From positions 186,001-250,000 of the forward strand of contig NZ_MDKE01000022.1 of the NCBI RefSeq assembly GCF_001870485.1: a DNA stretch of 64,000 nt. Reading direction: 5' to 3'. This DNA is from Oceanisphaera psychrotolerans (lineage in GTDB: Bacteria; Pseudomonadota; Gammaproteobacteria; Enterobacterales; Aeromonadaceae). Made by a program: the position numbers and the translations under genes. Under the pieces are notes generated by a model that made no database searches, was not told where the DNA came from, and was given only the letters and a program-made list of their open reading frames with translations. This document shows, one piece after another, positions 17,786 through 26,372 of this stretch (the stretch's first letter is position 1; every line of letters begins with the position of its first letter).

Positions 17786-18652
17786 ATGACACAACACGAT
17801 ACTCTTATTCTGACCGCCAGCTGTGCCAGCCGGCTGGGCACCGTGGATGCGGTAACCAGCTATCTGCGCCAGCACCGCTGTTACGTGGCGGACATGCAGA
17901 CCTTTGATGATGCCCGCGTCGGCCATTTTTTTATCCGTGCCGAGTTTCGCAAGCCCGACAACGGCGTCTTTGATGAAGCGGCGTTTCGCGACGGTTTCGC
18001 CCCCCGGGCGGCCGAATTCGGCATGCAGTGGGAGCTGACCGAACGCAGCCGCAAGCCCAATGTGGTGATCATGGTGTCCAAGTTCGATCACTGCCTCAAC
18101 GATTTGCTGTACCGCTATCGCACCGGTCAGCTGGCCATCGAGATCCCGGCGATTATTTCCAATCACCCGGATCTGCAGCGGCTGGCCGACTGGCACCATA
18201 TTCCCTATTACCACCTGCCGGTTACCGCCGAGACCAAGGCCGAACAGGAAGCCAAGATCTGGCAGATTGTGCAGGAGTCGCAGGCGGACCTGGTGGTGCT
18301 GGCGCGTTACATGCAGGTGCTGAGTCCCGAGCTGTGCAATCAGTTGGCGGGGTGGGCCATCAATATTCACCATTCGTTGCTGCCCGGCTTCAAGGGCGCC
18401 CAGCCCTATCACCAGGCCTATGACAAGGGCGTGAAGCTGGTGGGGGCCACGGCCCATTACATCAACAACGAGCTGGACGAGGGCCCCATCATCACCCAGG
18501 GCATTCAGACGGTGGATCACAGTCATTATCCGGAAGACCTGGTCGCCAAGGGCCGCGATGTGGAATGCATCACCCTGGCCCGGGCCATTCAGTATCACAT
18601 CGAAAAACGGGTGTTCATGTACCAGGGCAAGACGGTGGTACTGGGCAGCTAA
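17786..18652 (+). CDS. purU: Formyltetrahydrofolate deformylase
   Basis: A 288-residue enzyme that hydrolyses 10-formyl-THF to formate and THF. An N-terminal ACT domain (residues 5-85, LILTASCASRLGTVDAVTSYL) is followed by a formyltransferase fold. The catalytic Asn and His are in NIHHSLLPGFKGAQPYHQAY and the Asp is in NNELDEGPI. In sarcosine and betaine operons PurU recycles folate when demethylation loads it with one-carbon units. It has an AAGGAGG ribosome site before the ATG at 17786. Confidence 0.96.
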   Translation: MTQHDTLILTASCASRLGTVDAVTSYLRQHRCYVADMQTFDDARVGHFFIRAEFRKPDNGVFDEAAFRDGFAPRAAEFGMQWELTERSRKPNVVIMVSKFDHCLNDLLYRYRTGQLAIEIPAIISNHPDLQRLADWHHIPYYHLPVTAETKAEQEAKIWQIVQESQADLVVLARYMQVLSPELCNQLAGWAINIHHSLLPGFKGAQPYHQAYDKGVKLVGATAHYINNELDEGPIITQGIQTVDHSHYPEDLVAKGRDVECITLARAIQYHIEKRVFMYQGKTVVLGS

Positions 18653-18772
18653 ATCCCGTTCTACAACAGCTAATACAGGAGCAAGCGGTCAGAGTCCGTA
18701 AAACAGAGCTCCCAGGAAGGAGTCTGTGTGCGGGATCTGGCGGCTTTATTCAACCAACGACAAGGAGATAGC

Positions 18773-19117
18773 ATGTCTAACAAGATCACGGTTCTGCGCG
18801 ATACCCAGCCCGAAGTGCTGCTGGATGCCACCAAGTGGGAAAAGCTGTCCGGCGACCCGCACACCGTTAACCTGAACGCCTACCAGTCGGAAGACGGCAG
18901 CAAGCTGATGGGTACCTGGATGTGTACGCCGGGCAAGTGGGCGGTGAATTACACCAAGTGGGAATATTGCGATTTCCGTGAAGGCTACTGCATTCTCACC
19001 CCCGAAGGCGGCGAGCCCATTCACCTGAAAGCCGGCGACATCTTCGTGGTCGAACCCGGCTTCCAGGGCACCTGGGAAGTAGTGGAAACCGTGCGCAAGT
19101 ACTTCGTTTTTGCCTAA
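18773..19117 (+). CDS. Small cupin-domain protein of the sarcosine region
   Basis: A 114-residue cupin of the DUF861/EutQ-like class. GTWMCTPGKWAVNYTKWEYCDFREGYC corresponds to the first cupin motif and LKAGDIFVVEPGFQGTWEVVE to the second. It has AAGGAGATAGC just upstream of the ATG and lies 120 bases after purU on the same strand, with a good terminator following. Its role is unknown; such cupins are frequent beside amine oxidation genes. It shares the fold, but little exact sequence, with the cupin at 1356-1706. Confidence 0.8.
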   Translation: MSNKITVLRDTQPEVLLDATKWEKLSGDPHTVNLNAYQSEDGSKLMGTWMCTPGKWAVNYTKWEYCDFREGYCILTPEGGEPIHLKAGDIFVVEPGFQGTWEVVETVRKYFVFA

Positions 19118-19197
19118 ACGGTAAACAGGGTATTTGCCCAAACGGCGATTTTCTCGAGGCTATGACTGACATAACAGCCTCGCCCGAGAAATAACCA

Positions 19198-19229
19198 TCG
19201 GCCTGCGCACTGCGCAGGCCGATTTTGTT
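19198..19229 (+). terminator. Intrinsic terminator of the glyA-sox-purU-cupin unit
   Basis: TCGGCCTGCGC and GCGCAGGCCGA form an eleven-base perfect stem with a two-base centre, followed by TTTTGTTTTT. It is 80 bases after the cupin stop and is the first good terminator after glyA, so it probably ends the whole operon. Confidence 0.8.
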
Positions 19230-19414
19230 TTTACTGACCGTTACACTCCGGCATTGCCTGTTAATATCGTCCGGTAGCTGCCACTTCAGTCGGCAGGCCC
19301 AGCGCAGCTGGGCAATACAAACAACGGTGGACATTGTTGCATGGGGAGTCGTGGATCAGAGGAAACAGGGTTGCCTCCTCCGACCCGCTCGAGCACATCC
19401 TTGTGACGCTCGGC

Positions 19415-19660
19415 TGAGGCAATCCCTGTTACCTCTTCCTGAATGCCGAGTGGCCTGTTGGTGCCGCGTTAGCTGATGCGAACGACTCAATGTTCGCATT
19501 CGGGTTGCGGTGCGGAAGGGGGGCTTTCTGAATGCCACGCCGGAATTGACGGGAGGGCAAAGGGAGCGGCTCGGCCGACCATCCGCGCCACGGATGGCGC
19601 GGCTGAGCCTCCACGGATGGATTTACGGCGAGTCGGCGGAGCTGGCCCTTTGGCCTCTGT
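19415..19660 (-). repeat. Dispersed intergenic element, copy A
   Basis: Read on the minus strand it begins GGCCAAAGGGCCAGCTCCGC, then CCGACTCGCCGTAAAT, a hairpin CCGCGCCA-TCCG-TGGCGCGG, CCCTTTGCCCTCCCGTCAA, TTCCGGCG, and later CCAACAGGCCACTCGG and AGAGGTAACAGGGATTGCCT. The same blocks occur in the same order at 35475-35660. It fills most of the 692-base gap between the cupin terminator and the flavoprotein gene. No convincing protein is encoded. It differs from copy B by about 60 extra bases between the TTCCGGCG and CCAACAGG blocks. Confidence 0.7.
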
Positions 19661-19809
19661 ACTACCTGAACTTCCGGTTTTGGTGACGTTGTTGCTCAAC
19701 AATGCCGGTTCGGTCTGCTGGCCATCTTCCCCGCTGATAATGCCAAAAACCGACTTGTGTAACCCGAGAGTAAGAATAAGATAACGTGTTGATTATATGG
19801 AGTCGCGAG

Positions 19810-21126
19810 ATGCAACCGATCAAAAATCTGCCCGCCAGGGATGGTCAGCTTGGCTGGTTCGAGTCAGTCCCCTTTCAGCGGCCAATGCCGGTACGGCAGG
19901 CCGAGCAGAATGAACATTTCGACATCATCATCATCGGCGCCGGTTTCTCGGGGCTGGCCACCGCCGGCCGGCTTGCCGAGCTGCGGCCGGAGGCACGTAT
20001 CGCCGTGATTGATGCGCTGGAAGTCGGCCAGGGGACTTCTGGTCGCAATGCCGGCTTCATTATCGATTTACCGCACAATCTGGATGCAACCGAGCCCGAT
20101 GTGGAGTTGAACACCAGGGTTCGGGACTTGAACTGTTTTGCCATCCAGCGGCTGAAACGCATTCAGGAGCAGCAAGGGCTTGATGTGTGCTGGCATGCCG
20201 CCGGCAAATACCTCGCCGCACACGAAGAAAAGCATTTCGCCAACCTGAACGCCTTTGTGAACACGCTGGAGGCGATAGGGGAGCAATACGAAATACTGGA
20301 TGGTGAGGCCCTGGCAACGAGGCTGGGCACCCATTACTACCAGCGGGCCGTGTACACGCCGGGCAATATCCTGATGAATCCGGCGGCGCTGGCGATTTCC
20401 GTGGCCAGTGCCCTGCCGGATAATGTCACCCTGCTGGAAAATACCCCGGTACGCGAAGTCGACCTGTCCAACAAGGTCGTTCAGACCCCCAAGGCACGGC
20501 TCAGTGCCGACACCCTGGTGCTGGCAACGAATTCCTTCACCGAAAAGTTTGGGGTCTGCCGTAACCAGCTGGTGCCGGTATTCACCTATGCCAGCCTGAC
20601 CCGTCCCCTCGACGACAGTGAAATCAGCCAGTTCGACGGGGTCACCCCCTGGGGGCTGACTTCGGCTCACCCCGCCGGCACCACGGTACGGCTGACGCCC
20701 GACAAGCGAGTCTTTATTCGCAATACCCTGAACTTTCAGCCGGCGCTTCGCAGTAGCCAGGCGCTGCTCGACAAGGCCAGAGATCAGCATCGCAAATCCT
20801 TGCTGGCCCGTTTTCCCCGGCTGGCAAATGTGCTGTTCGAATACACCTGGGGCGGCATGATCTGCATGACGATGAATCATGAACCCGTGTTCAAGGAGCA
20901 GGCGCCGGGCCTGTATGTGGTGGCCGCCATGAACGGGGTCGGGGTGGCGAAAGGCACTTATCTGGGCCACTACATGGCGGAGTTGATCTGCGGTAAACAA
21001 AGCCCGGAACTGGACTTTATCCTCCAGCATTCGGCCCCGAGCTGGGTGCCGCCGGATCCGGTGCGCAGCATGGGCGCCCGTATCCGGCTCGCGGTTGAAG
21101 CACGCAGGGCCAGAGGCGAGGTGTAA
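19810..21126 (+). CDS. DAO-family FAD-dependent oxidoreductase
   Basis: A flavoprotein of about 438 residues in the D-amino-acid oxidase/glycine oxidase superfamily. The FAD motif FDIIIIGAGFSGLATAGRLAEL lies near residues 38-59 behind an N-terminal extension (RDGQLGWFESVPF) like that of gamma-glutamylputrescine oxidase PuuB. GTSGRNAGFI and YTWGGMICMTMNHEPVF are also family-typical. An amine or N-methyl amino acid is the expected substrate, giving H2O2. An in-frame start at 19786 would add eight residues; I prefer the ATG at 19810 with GGAG nearby. It stands alone after the repeat element. Confidence 0.85.
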   Translation: MQPIKNLPARDGQLGWFESVPFQRPMPVRQAEQNEHFDIIIIGAGFSGLATAGRLAELRPEARIAVIDALEVGQGTSGRNAGFIIDLPHNLDATEPDVELNTRVRDLNCFAIQRLKRIQEQQGLDVCWHAAGKYLAAHEEKHFANLNAFVNTLEAIGEQYEILDGEALATRLGTHYYQRAVYTPGNILMNPAALAISVASALPDNVTLLENTPVREVDLSNKVVQTPKARLSADTLVLATNSFTEKFGVCRNQLVPVFTYASLTRPLDDSEISQFDGVTPWGLTSAHPAGTTVRLTPDKRVFIRNTLNFQPALRSSQALLDKARDQHRKSLLARFPRLANVLFEYTWGGMICMTMNHEPVFKEQAPGLYVVAAMNGVGVAKGTYLGHYMAELICGKQSPELDFILQHSAPSWVPPDPVRSMGARIRLAVEARRARGEV

Positions 21127-21220
21127 CTTCCGGCCCCTGTTGCCGAAGAGGGTGGCTGCTTATTCCTGATCATGTGCCCTTGCTATGCTGAAAACAGGGT
21201 GGGGAACCGGGAGCGGATTG

Positions 21221-21847
21221 ATGAGCGGATTGTGGTTGCTGATGGCGTTGACGCTGGCCAGTCCGGAGCCGCTGCATCCGGATCCGCTGAAAGAAGCCTT
21301 GGTGCAGTTCGAACGGCTCGATGGCTACCGGCTGCAACTGCGCAGCGAAGGGCCGGGCGGCAACCAGCTTCTGCTGTATGCCTATCGCAAACCCGGCCTG
21401 GTGCGCATGGATGTGCTGTCTCCCCATGCGGGGGCGGTGCTGATTTACCGCCCCGACAGCCATCGGGTCCGGCTCTGGCCCTTCGGCCTGCGCTGGCCTT
21501 CGGTCAGCCTGCCGCCCGGGCACTCACTGGTGATCAGCCCCCATGGCCATCGGGTAGACAAGTCCGATGTGGGGGTGCTGTTGCGGACGGTATTGGAGAT
21601 GCAGCAACAAGGCCAGACCCTGGTAAGGCACGAGGCGCAAATGGCGGGACGAGCGGCCTGGCGTCTGGTGGTGCGGGGGCCGGCCGGGCCGGGTGAAGTC
21701 ACGCGCTACGAGTTGTGGCTCGACCGGCAATGGCTGTTTCCGCTCAAGGTGATCGGCAGCGACGACAGAGGCAACCGGCTGGAAACCGTCTGGCTGGAGC
21801 AGATTGAGCTCGATCCCGCCTTTCCCGATGACTTTTTCTCTCCCTGA
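21221..21847 (+). CDS. Exported protein of unknown function, possibly LolA/DUF1571-like
   Basis: I do not recognise a firm family. The first residues, MSGLWLLMALTLASPEP, look like a short signal peptide. The rest resembles the curved beta-sheet LolA/LppX/DUF1571 type: YAYRKPGLVRMDVL, then YELWLDRQWLFPLKVIGSD, the usual 'X-lyW-D-p--PLkv' close of such domains. An upstream start at 21185 would add twelve residues ahead of the signal sequence; the ATG at 21221 with GGGAGCGG upstream fits better. It is followed after 8 bases by the SRPBCC-like gene, so the two form an operon. Confidence 0.6.
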   Translation: MSGLWLLMALTLASPEPLHPDPLKEALVQFERLDGYRLQLRSEGPGGNQLLLYAYRKPGLVRMDVLSPHAGAVLIYRPDSHRVRLWPFGLRWPSVSLPPGHSLVISPHGHRVDKSDVGVLLRTVLEMQQQGQTLVRHEAQMAGRAAWRLVVRGPAGPGEVTRYELWLDRQWLFPLKVIGSDDRGNRLETVWLEQIELDPAFPDDFFSP

Positions 21848-21855
21848 GCCTGCCG

Positions 21856-22386
21856 ATGACGAACTACGACCTGATGAGCTGCTGGCAGATAGCGGCCCCG
21901 AGAGAGGCGGTGTATCGGGCCCTCGGCCAGCCGACGGACTGGCCACGCTGGTGGCTGGGGTTGCGCCGGGTAGAAGAGCTGGGCTCATGCAATGAACGTA
22001 GCAACGACCAGAGTAACGAACACAGTAACGACCGGAATCACGAGCAGGGCACTGGCCGGGGGTATCGCTACCACTGGCAGAGCCCCCTGGGGTATCCGCT
22101 GCGGTTCGATATCCGGGTGATCCGGCTCTATGCGCCCTGGTTGATGGTGGGGCAGGCCAGTGGCGATGTGGAAGGCTGGGGGTGCTGGCAATTGACCGAG
22201 GCGGCGGGGGGGACCCTGGTGCGCTACCGGTGGCGGGTGCGCACCACCCAACCCTGGATGAACCTGAGTGCGCCTCTGGCCCGACCGCTGTTTGTCTGGA
22301 GCCACGACGCCATGATGCAGAGCGGCGCCGTCGGCCTCTCGCGCTGGCTGCAGGCTCCGCTCGGCGCCGGCGGCTGCCGGCGCTGA
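21856..22386 (+). CDS. SRPBCC-like (START/polyketide-cyclase fold) protein with an Asn-rich insert
   Basis: A 176-residue protein. SCWQIAAPREAVYRALGQPTDWPRWW at the start is the common SRPBCC opening, and VRYRWRVRTTQPWMNLSAPLARPLF is the usual close before the long C-terminal helix. Residues about 45-62 are a low-complexity run of Asn, Ser, Glu, Asp and His made of near-repeats of four to six residues, which would sit in a loop between the first helices. Ligand unknown. It lies directly after the exported protein gene and converges with tyrR. Confidence 0.65.
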   Translation: MTNYDLMSCWQIAAPREAVYRALGQPTDWPRWWLGLRRVEELGSCNERSNDQSNEHSNDRNHEQGTGRGYRYHWQSPLGYPLRFDIRVIRLYAPWLMVGQASGDVEGWGCWQLTEAAGGTLVRYRWRVRTTQPWMNLSAPLARPLFVWSHDAMMQSGAVGLSRWLQAPLGAGGCRR

Positions 22387-22398
22387 GCGGGGCGGGCG

Positions 22399-23949
22399 TT
22401 ACTTCTTGTGCTTGCCGATGCCGTAGTCCTTGAGCTTGTTGGCGATGGCGGTGTGGGAAATATCGAGCCGTTTGGCCAGTTGCCGGGTGGAAGGATACTC
22501 CGGGTAGAGCCGTTCCAACAGCAGCCGCTCGAAGCCCTTCATCGCCTCGTCCAGCGAGCCTTCGCACAAGGTGTCCAGCCCTTGCAGGCTGCTCTGCTCC
22601 GGCAGGGCCAGCTCGGCCAGGCTCAGCTCGTCCCCTTCCAGCAGGCTGATGGCCCGGTACAGGCTGTGGCGCAGCTGGCGTACGTTGCCCGGCCAGGGGT
22701 AATGCTGCAGGTAGTCGCTCAGGGCGCGCGACAGCCGCGGGCGGGGTCGTTCCAGTTCGGCGGCGAAGCGGACGCAGAAGTGCTGGGCCAGGGGCAGTAT
22801 GTCTTTCTGCCGTTCACGCAGCGGCGGTATGCGCAGGTTGAGCACGTTGAGCCGGTAGAACAGATCCTGGCGGAACAGACCGCCCTGCACCAGCCTGGCC
22901 AGATCCTGCTGGGTGGTGCAAATGACCCGGATATCCACCTTGACCTCCTGCTCGTCACCGAGGCGGCGGAACACGCCGTCCTGCAGCACGCGCAGCAGTT
23001 TCATTTGCATCAGTGGTGACATCTCGCCGATTTCATCGAGGGCCAGGGTGCCGCCATTGGCCTGGTCCAGCACCCCGCGTTTGCCCTGGGTGTTGTTGCC
23101 GAAGGCGCCGGGGGCATAGCCGAACAGCTCGTTTTCGGCGGCCTCGTCGGGAATGGCGGCGCAGTTGAGCAGGATGAAGGGGCCTTCACCGCGCAGGCTG
23201 GCCTGATGGCAGGCGCGGGCCAGCAGCTCCTTGCCGGTGCCGGTTTCGCCCTGAATCAGCAGGGGGGCATCCAGGGTGGCGAGCCGGCGGGCTTCACGGA
23301 TCAGCTTTTCCATCGCCGGACTCTGGGCGATAAAGCCGTCGAAGTGGCCGCTGTCGCGGCTGCGCATCACCTTGAAGTGCTGGCCGATGCGATAGGCGGA
23401 CTTGAATACCACCACGGCGCCGGCCAGGCTCTGGTCGCCGGACTCTTCCGTGACCCATATCGGCAGAAAGTCAGCCAGGTAGGGTTCGCCGTCCAGGGTG
23501 ACTTTTTCACTCAGTGGCTGGGGGGATGCCTGTTCCAGCCAGCGACCGACATGCACGCCCTTCAGCAGCGGGCCCAGGGGTTGCTGCACCAGCTGTTGCG
23601 AGCTCTGGTCGAGCAGGGCACAGGCCGCGTCGTTGGCCAGGGTGATCTGGCCCCGGGTGTCCACCGCCACCACCGCATCGGGCAGCACCTTGAGCAGCGC
23701 CATGGTGGCGTTATGTTCCTGCTCCGACGGCATGCAGGCGATGGTTTTGACGTCGAATACCCCGGGAATGCGACGGATGGCCGGCATCAGGTGCTGCAGG
23801 GCGGCAAAGTCGAGGGTAGGGAAGTTGAGGTAGATGATGCCGCTGATATCGATCTCGATACCGCGCAGATCGATCTGGTGCTCCACCAGGATGTCGAGCA
23901 GCTCCCGGGTCAGGCCCAGGCGGTCTTCACAGGTCACTTTTAAGCGCAT
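22399..23949 (-). CDS. tyrR: TyrR, regulator of aromatic amino acid metabolism
   Basis: A 516-residue protein with the TyrR order of domains: ACT (MRLKVTCEDRLGLTRELLDIL, residues 1-75), PAS (about 80-190), a sigma54-type AAA+ domain (Walker A GETGTGKE near 235, GTLALDEIGEMSPLMQMKLLR) and a C-terminal Fis-type HTH (STRQLAKRLDISHTAIANKLKDYG). The GAFTGA loop of true sigma54 activators is GAFGNN here, which agrees with TyrR proteins acting on sigma70 promoters. The reading frame extends upstream to 24054, but the ACT domain begins exactly at the ATG at 23949, which I take as the start. A TyrR box lies 25 bases upstream. Confidence 0.94.
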   Translation of the reverse strand: MRLKVTCEDRLGLTRELLDILVEHQIDLRGIEIDISGIIYLNFPTLDFAALQHLMPAIRRIPGVFDVKTIACMPSEQEHNATMALLKVLPDAVVAVDTRGQITLANDAACALLDQSSQQLVQQPLGPLLKGVHVGRWLEQASPQPLSEKVTLDGEPYLADFLPIWVTEESGDQSLAGAVVVFKSAYRIGQHFKVMRSRDSGHFDGFIAQSPAMEKLIREARRLATLDAPLLIQGETGTGKELLARACHQASLRGEGPFILLNCAAIPDEAAENELFGYAPGAFGNNTQGKRGVLDQANGGTLALDEIGEMSPLMQMKLLRVLQDGVFRRLGDEQEVKVDIRVICTTQQDLARLVQGGLFRQDLFYRLNVLNLRIPPLRERQKDILPLAQHFCVRFAAELERPRPRLSRALSDYLQHYPWPGNVRQLRHSLYRAISLLEGDELSLAELALPEQSSLQGLDTLCEGSLDEAMKGFERLLLERLYPEYPSTRQLAKRLDISHTAIANKLKDYGIGKHKK

Positions 23950-23974
23950 GGCAATGTCTTGAACCAAATCGGGG

Positions 23975-23992
23975 TGTAAATAATACCTTACA
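23975..23992. promoter_or_regulatory. TyrR box in front of tyrR
   Basis: TGTAAATAATACCTTACA matches TGTAAA-N6-TTTACA with one mismatch (C for T at the right arm's first base). It is placed 25 bases upstream of the tyrR ATG, where binding would block transcription, so autorepression as in E. coli is likely. Confidence 0.75.
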
Positions 23993-24176
23993 CCCGGGGC
24001 CGATACGAGCCTCGGTCGGATGACCTGTGCCTCAAACTTCAAAAAAGTCGGCATTTTCTGCTACGGAACGGTTTACGGCGGCGGGCGGCTCATACATCCT
24101 TAGCCCCCTTCATTCGGCCCGGTGCCAGGATGATAAAATGACAACTATTCAGTAAAAATAATATTCAGGTGAAGTA

Positions 24177-24737
24177 ATGAGCGAAGCGGTATTCAGAACG
24201 GTCAAGTCGTCGCAGGTGATCCTCAAGGAACTGATGGTGCCTTCCTATGCCAATTTCGGTGGCAAGGTCCACGGTGGCATTATTTTGTCGCTGATGGATA
24301 AAATCGCCTATACCTGCGCGGCTACCCATGCCAAGGGGTATTGTGTTACGGCCTCGGTGGACTCTGTTGACTTCGTTAATCCGGTGGAAGTGGGCGATTT
24401 GCTGACCCTGTATGCGTCAGTCAACTACGTGGGCAAAAGCTCGATGGAAGTGGGCATCAAGGTGGTGTCCGAAGACTTCAAACAGGGCATCGTCAAGCAT
24501 ACCAATACCTCTTACTTCACCATGGTGGCGCTGGACGAACAGACCCGCAAGCCCTGCCAGGTGGCCGGCCTGCAGCTGGAAGACGAAGAAGAAATTCGCC
24601 GTTTCGTGATGGGCAAGCTGCGCAAGCAACTGCGTCGCACCCACCAGCAGGAAATTACCGACATTCGCAAGTCGCTGGAGCTGGGTCAGGCCATCAGCCA
24701 GCTGGAAGGCGAAAACTGCCTGTTGCCCAAGGGGTAA
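24177..24737 (+). CDS. Acyl-CoA thioesterase, hotdog fold
   Basis: A 186-residue hotdog protein. MVPSYANFGGKVHGGIILSL near residues 20-39 and the central helix MDKIAYTCAATHA match the YciA/BACH type, as do SVDSVDFVNPVEVGDLLTLYA and VNYVGKSSMEVGIKV. The motif GGKVHGG (GG/N-x-HGG) is the usual active-site loop. It is longer than E. coli YciA (132 residues) because of a charged C-terminal helical tail from about residue 140. It has weak ribosome site AGGTGAAG before the ATG at 24177. Substrate chain length cannot be read from the sequence. Confidence 0.85.
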   Translation: MSEAVFRTVKSSQVILKELMVPSYANFGGKVHGGIILSLMDKIAYTCAATHAKGYCVTASVDSVDFVNPVEVGDLLTLYASVNYVGKSSMEVGIKVVSEDFKQGIVKHTNTSYFTMVALDEQTRKPCQVAGLQLEDEEEIRRFVMGKLRKQLRRTHQQEITDIRKSLELGQAISQLEGENCLLPKG

Positions 24738-24749
24738 ATACCCGCGGTC

Positions 24750-26176
24750 ATGACCCGTTACGAGCAGCTGGCACAACAGCTGCGTGAACAGATCCGCACC
24801 GGCGTCTGGCAGGAGGGCGACAAATTGCCCTCGCTGCGCGACACGGTGCGGCGTTCGGGGCTGAGTCTGATGACGGTGCTCAGCGCCTATCAGTTGCTCG
24901 AAAGCCAGGGCTGGATCCGCTCCCGGCCCCAGTCCGGCTATTTTGTCGCCCCCGCCCGGGTGACCCCCCGTTATTCATCATCTCCCCCACCATTGCTGCC
25001 ATCGGAAACGGTGGATATCAACGCCTTCATCTTCAGCGTGCTGCAGGCCGGCAACGATCCCGGTTGCGTGGCCCTGGGCTCCGCCTTTCCCGATGCCTCG
25101 CTGTTTCCCCAGCATCAGCTGTCCCGCTCCCTGATCAAGGTGGCCCGGCAGATGCCCTCGCAGGGGAGCGGCGTGACCCTGCCGCCCGGTTGTGCCGATC
25201 TGCGCCGCAGCATCGCCCAGCGTTACGCCGCCCGGGGCATGGAGGTTTCGCCCGACGAAATCGTGATCACCTCGGGCGCGCTGGAAGCCCTCAATCTCGG
25301 CCTGCAATCCCTGACTCGCCCCGGAGACTGGGTGGTGGTGGAATCGCCGGCTTTTTACGGTGCCCTGCAGGCCATAGAGCGGCATCAGCTCAAGGCGGTG
25401 GCGGTGGCCACGGACCCGCAGCAGGGCATGGATCTGGACGCCCTGGCTCAGGCCCTGCGGCAATACCCGATCAAGGCCTGCTGGCTGATGAGCCATGCTC
25501 AGAACCCGCTGGGCGGCAGCATGCCGGCGGCCAGCAAGCAACGGTTGCTGGCGCTGCTGGCCGAACACGGGGTCGGTCTGGTCGAAGACGATGTGTATGG
25601 CGAGTTGTATGCCGGGCTGGCGCCGCCGTTGCCGGTCAAGGCCTGGGATCGGGAAGGGCGGGTGTTGCACTGCGGTTCCTTCTCCAAGACCTGGCCACCG
25701 GCTTCCGGATTGGCTGGGTGGCGGCGGGGCAGCAGGCCGGGGTCATTCAGCGCCTGCAGCTGATGAGCACCCTCTCCACCAGTGCCCCCATGCAGCTGGC
25801 CCTGGCCGACTATTTGTCGTCCCAGCGTTATGACAAGCACCTGCACAGCCTGCGACGCACCCTGGAGCAACGCAAGCACATCTTTCATCGGGCCATTCTG
25901 CGGGCCTTTCCCGATGTGGTGCGGGTCTATTACGCCGACGGCAGCTATTTTCTGTGGCTGGAGCTGCCGACGCACTGCTGCGCCACCCGGCTGTACTGGC
26001 GGGCGCTGGAGGAGGGCATCACCATCGCGCCCGGCCGCATGTTCGCCGCCGGCGAGCAGTACCGGCACTGTTTTCGGCTCAACACCTCGCGGCCCTGGGA
26101 TCCGCGCAGCGAGGCGGCGATTAACCGGCTGGCCGAGCTGGTCGGTGAACTGATCGCCGAGGGGCCGGGCGCCTGA
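24750..26176 (+). pseudogene. MocR/PdxR-type GntR regulator with aminotransferase domain, frame broken near 25690
   Basis: The first 313 residues give a GntR winged helix (YEQLAQQLREQIRTGVWQEGDKLPSLRD) and a class I aminotransferase domain (ITSGALEALNLGLQSLTRPGDWV, MSHAQNPLGGSMP, VEDDVYGELY). After GSFSKT, the PLP-lysine segment, frame 1 goes out of register. The expected continuation LATGFRIGWVAAGQQAG lies in another frame and runs cleanly to 26176. Adding one C in AAGACCTGGCC (25686-25696) joins the halves into a normal protein of about 475 residues. This is a fresh or artefactual break, not a decayed gene. It starts 12 bases after the thioesterase stop. Confidence 0.85.
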
Positions 26177-26372
26177 CACCGTTGGCCCTGTTGTCCGGCC
26201 CTGTTGCCCGATACTGTTATAGGGAAAAGTTCGCCGATGGGCACTGTTATGCCTTATTCGGTGGCAACTGTGCATGTTGTGGGGTGACCGGCCGTGTTTT
26301 ACTGCGCCGGTCGTAACCGCCGATGCCGGCCGGCATCGGCCTGCCTTTCCCCTAACAAGCAATGTGAGCCCT

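Noticed and set aside
18653-18772. Possible glycine or other riboswitch in front of the second cupin gene
   Set aside because: The stretch is 120 bases with some GAGC and GGAAGG strings, but I could not place the conserved core of the glycine aptamer or of another known class.
22399-23949. TyrR as a sigma54-dependent activator
   Set aside because: The GAFTGA loop is GAFGNN, and the ACT-PAS-AAA-HTH order with a TyrR box matches the sigma70-acting TyrR family.
24750-26176. Programmed ribosomal frameshift in the MocR-type gene
   Set aside because: There is no slippery heptamer or following structure at 25690, the family is normally in one frame, and three other genes show the same kind of single-base loss.
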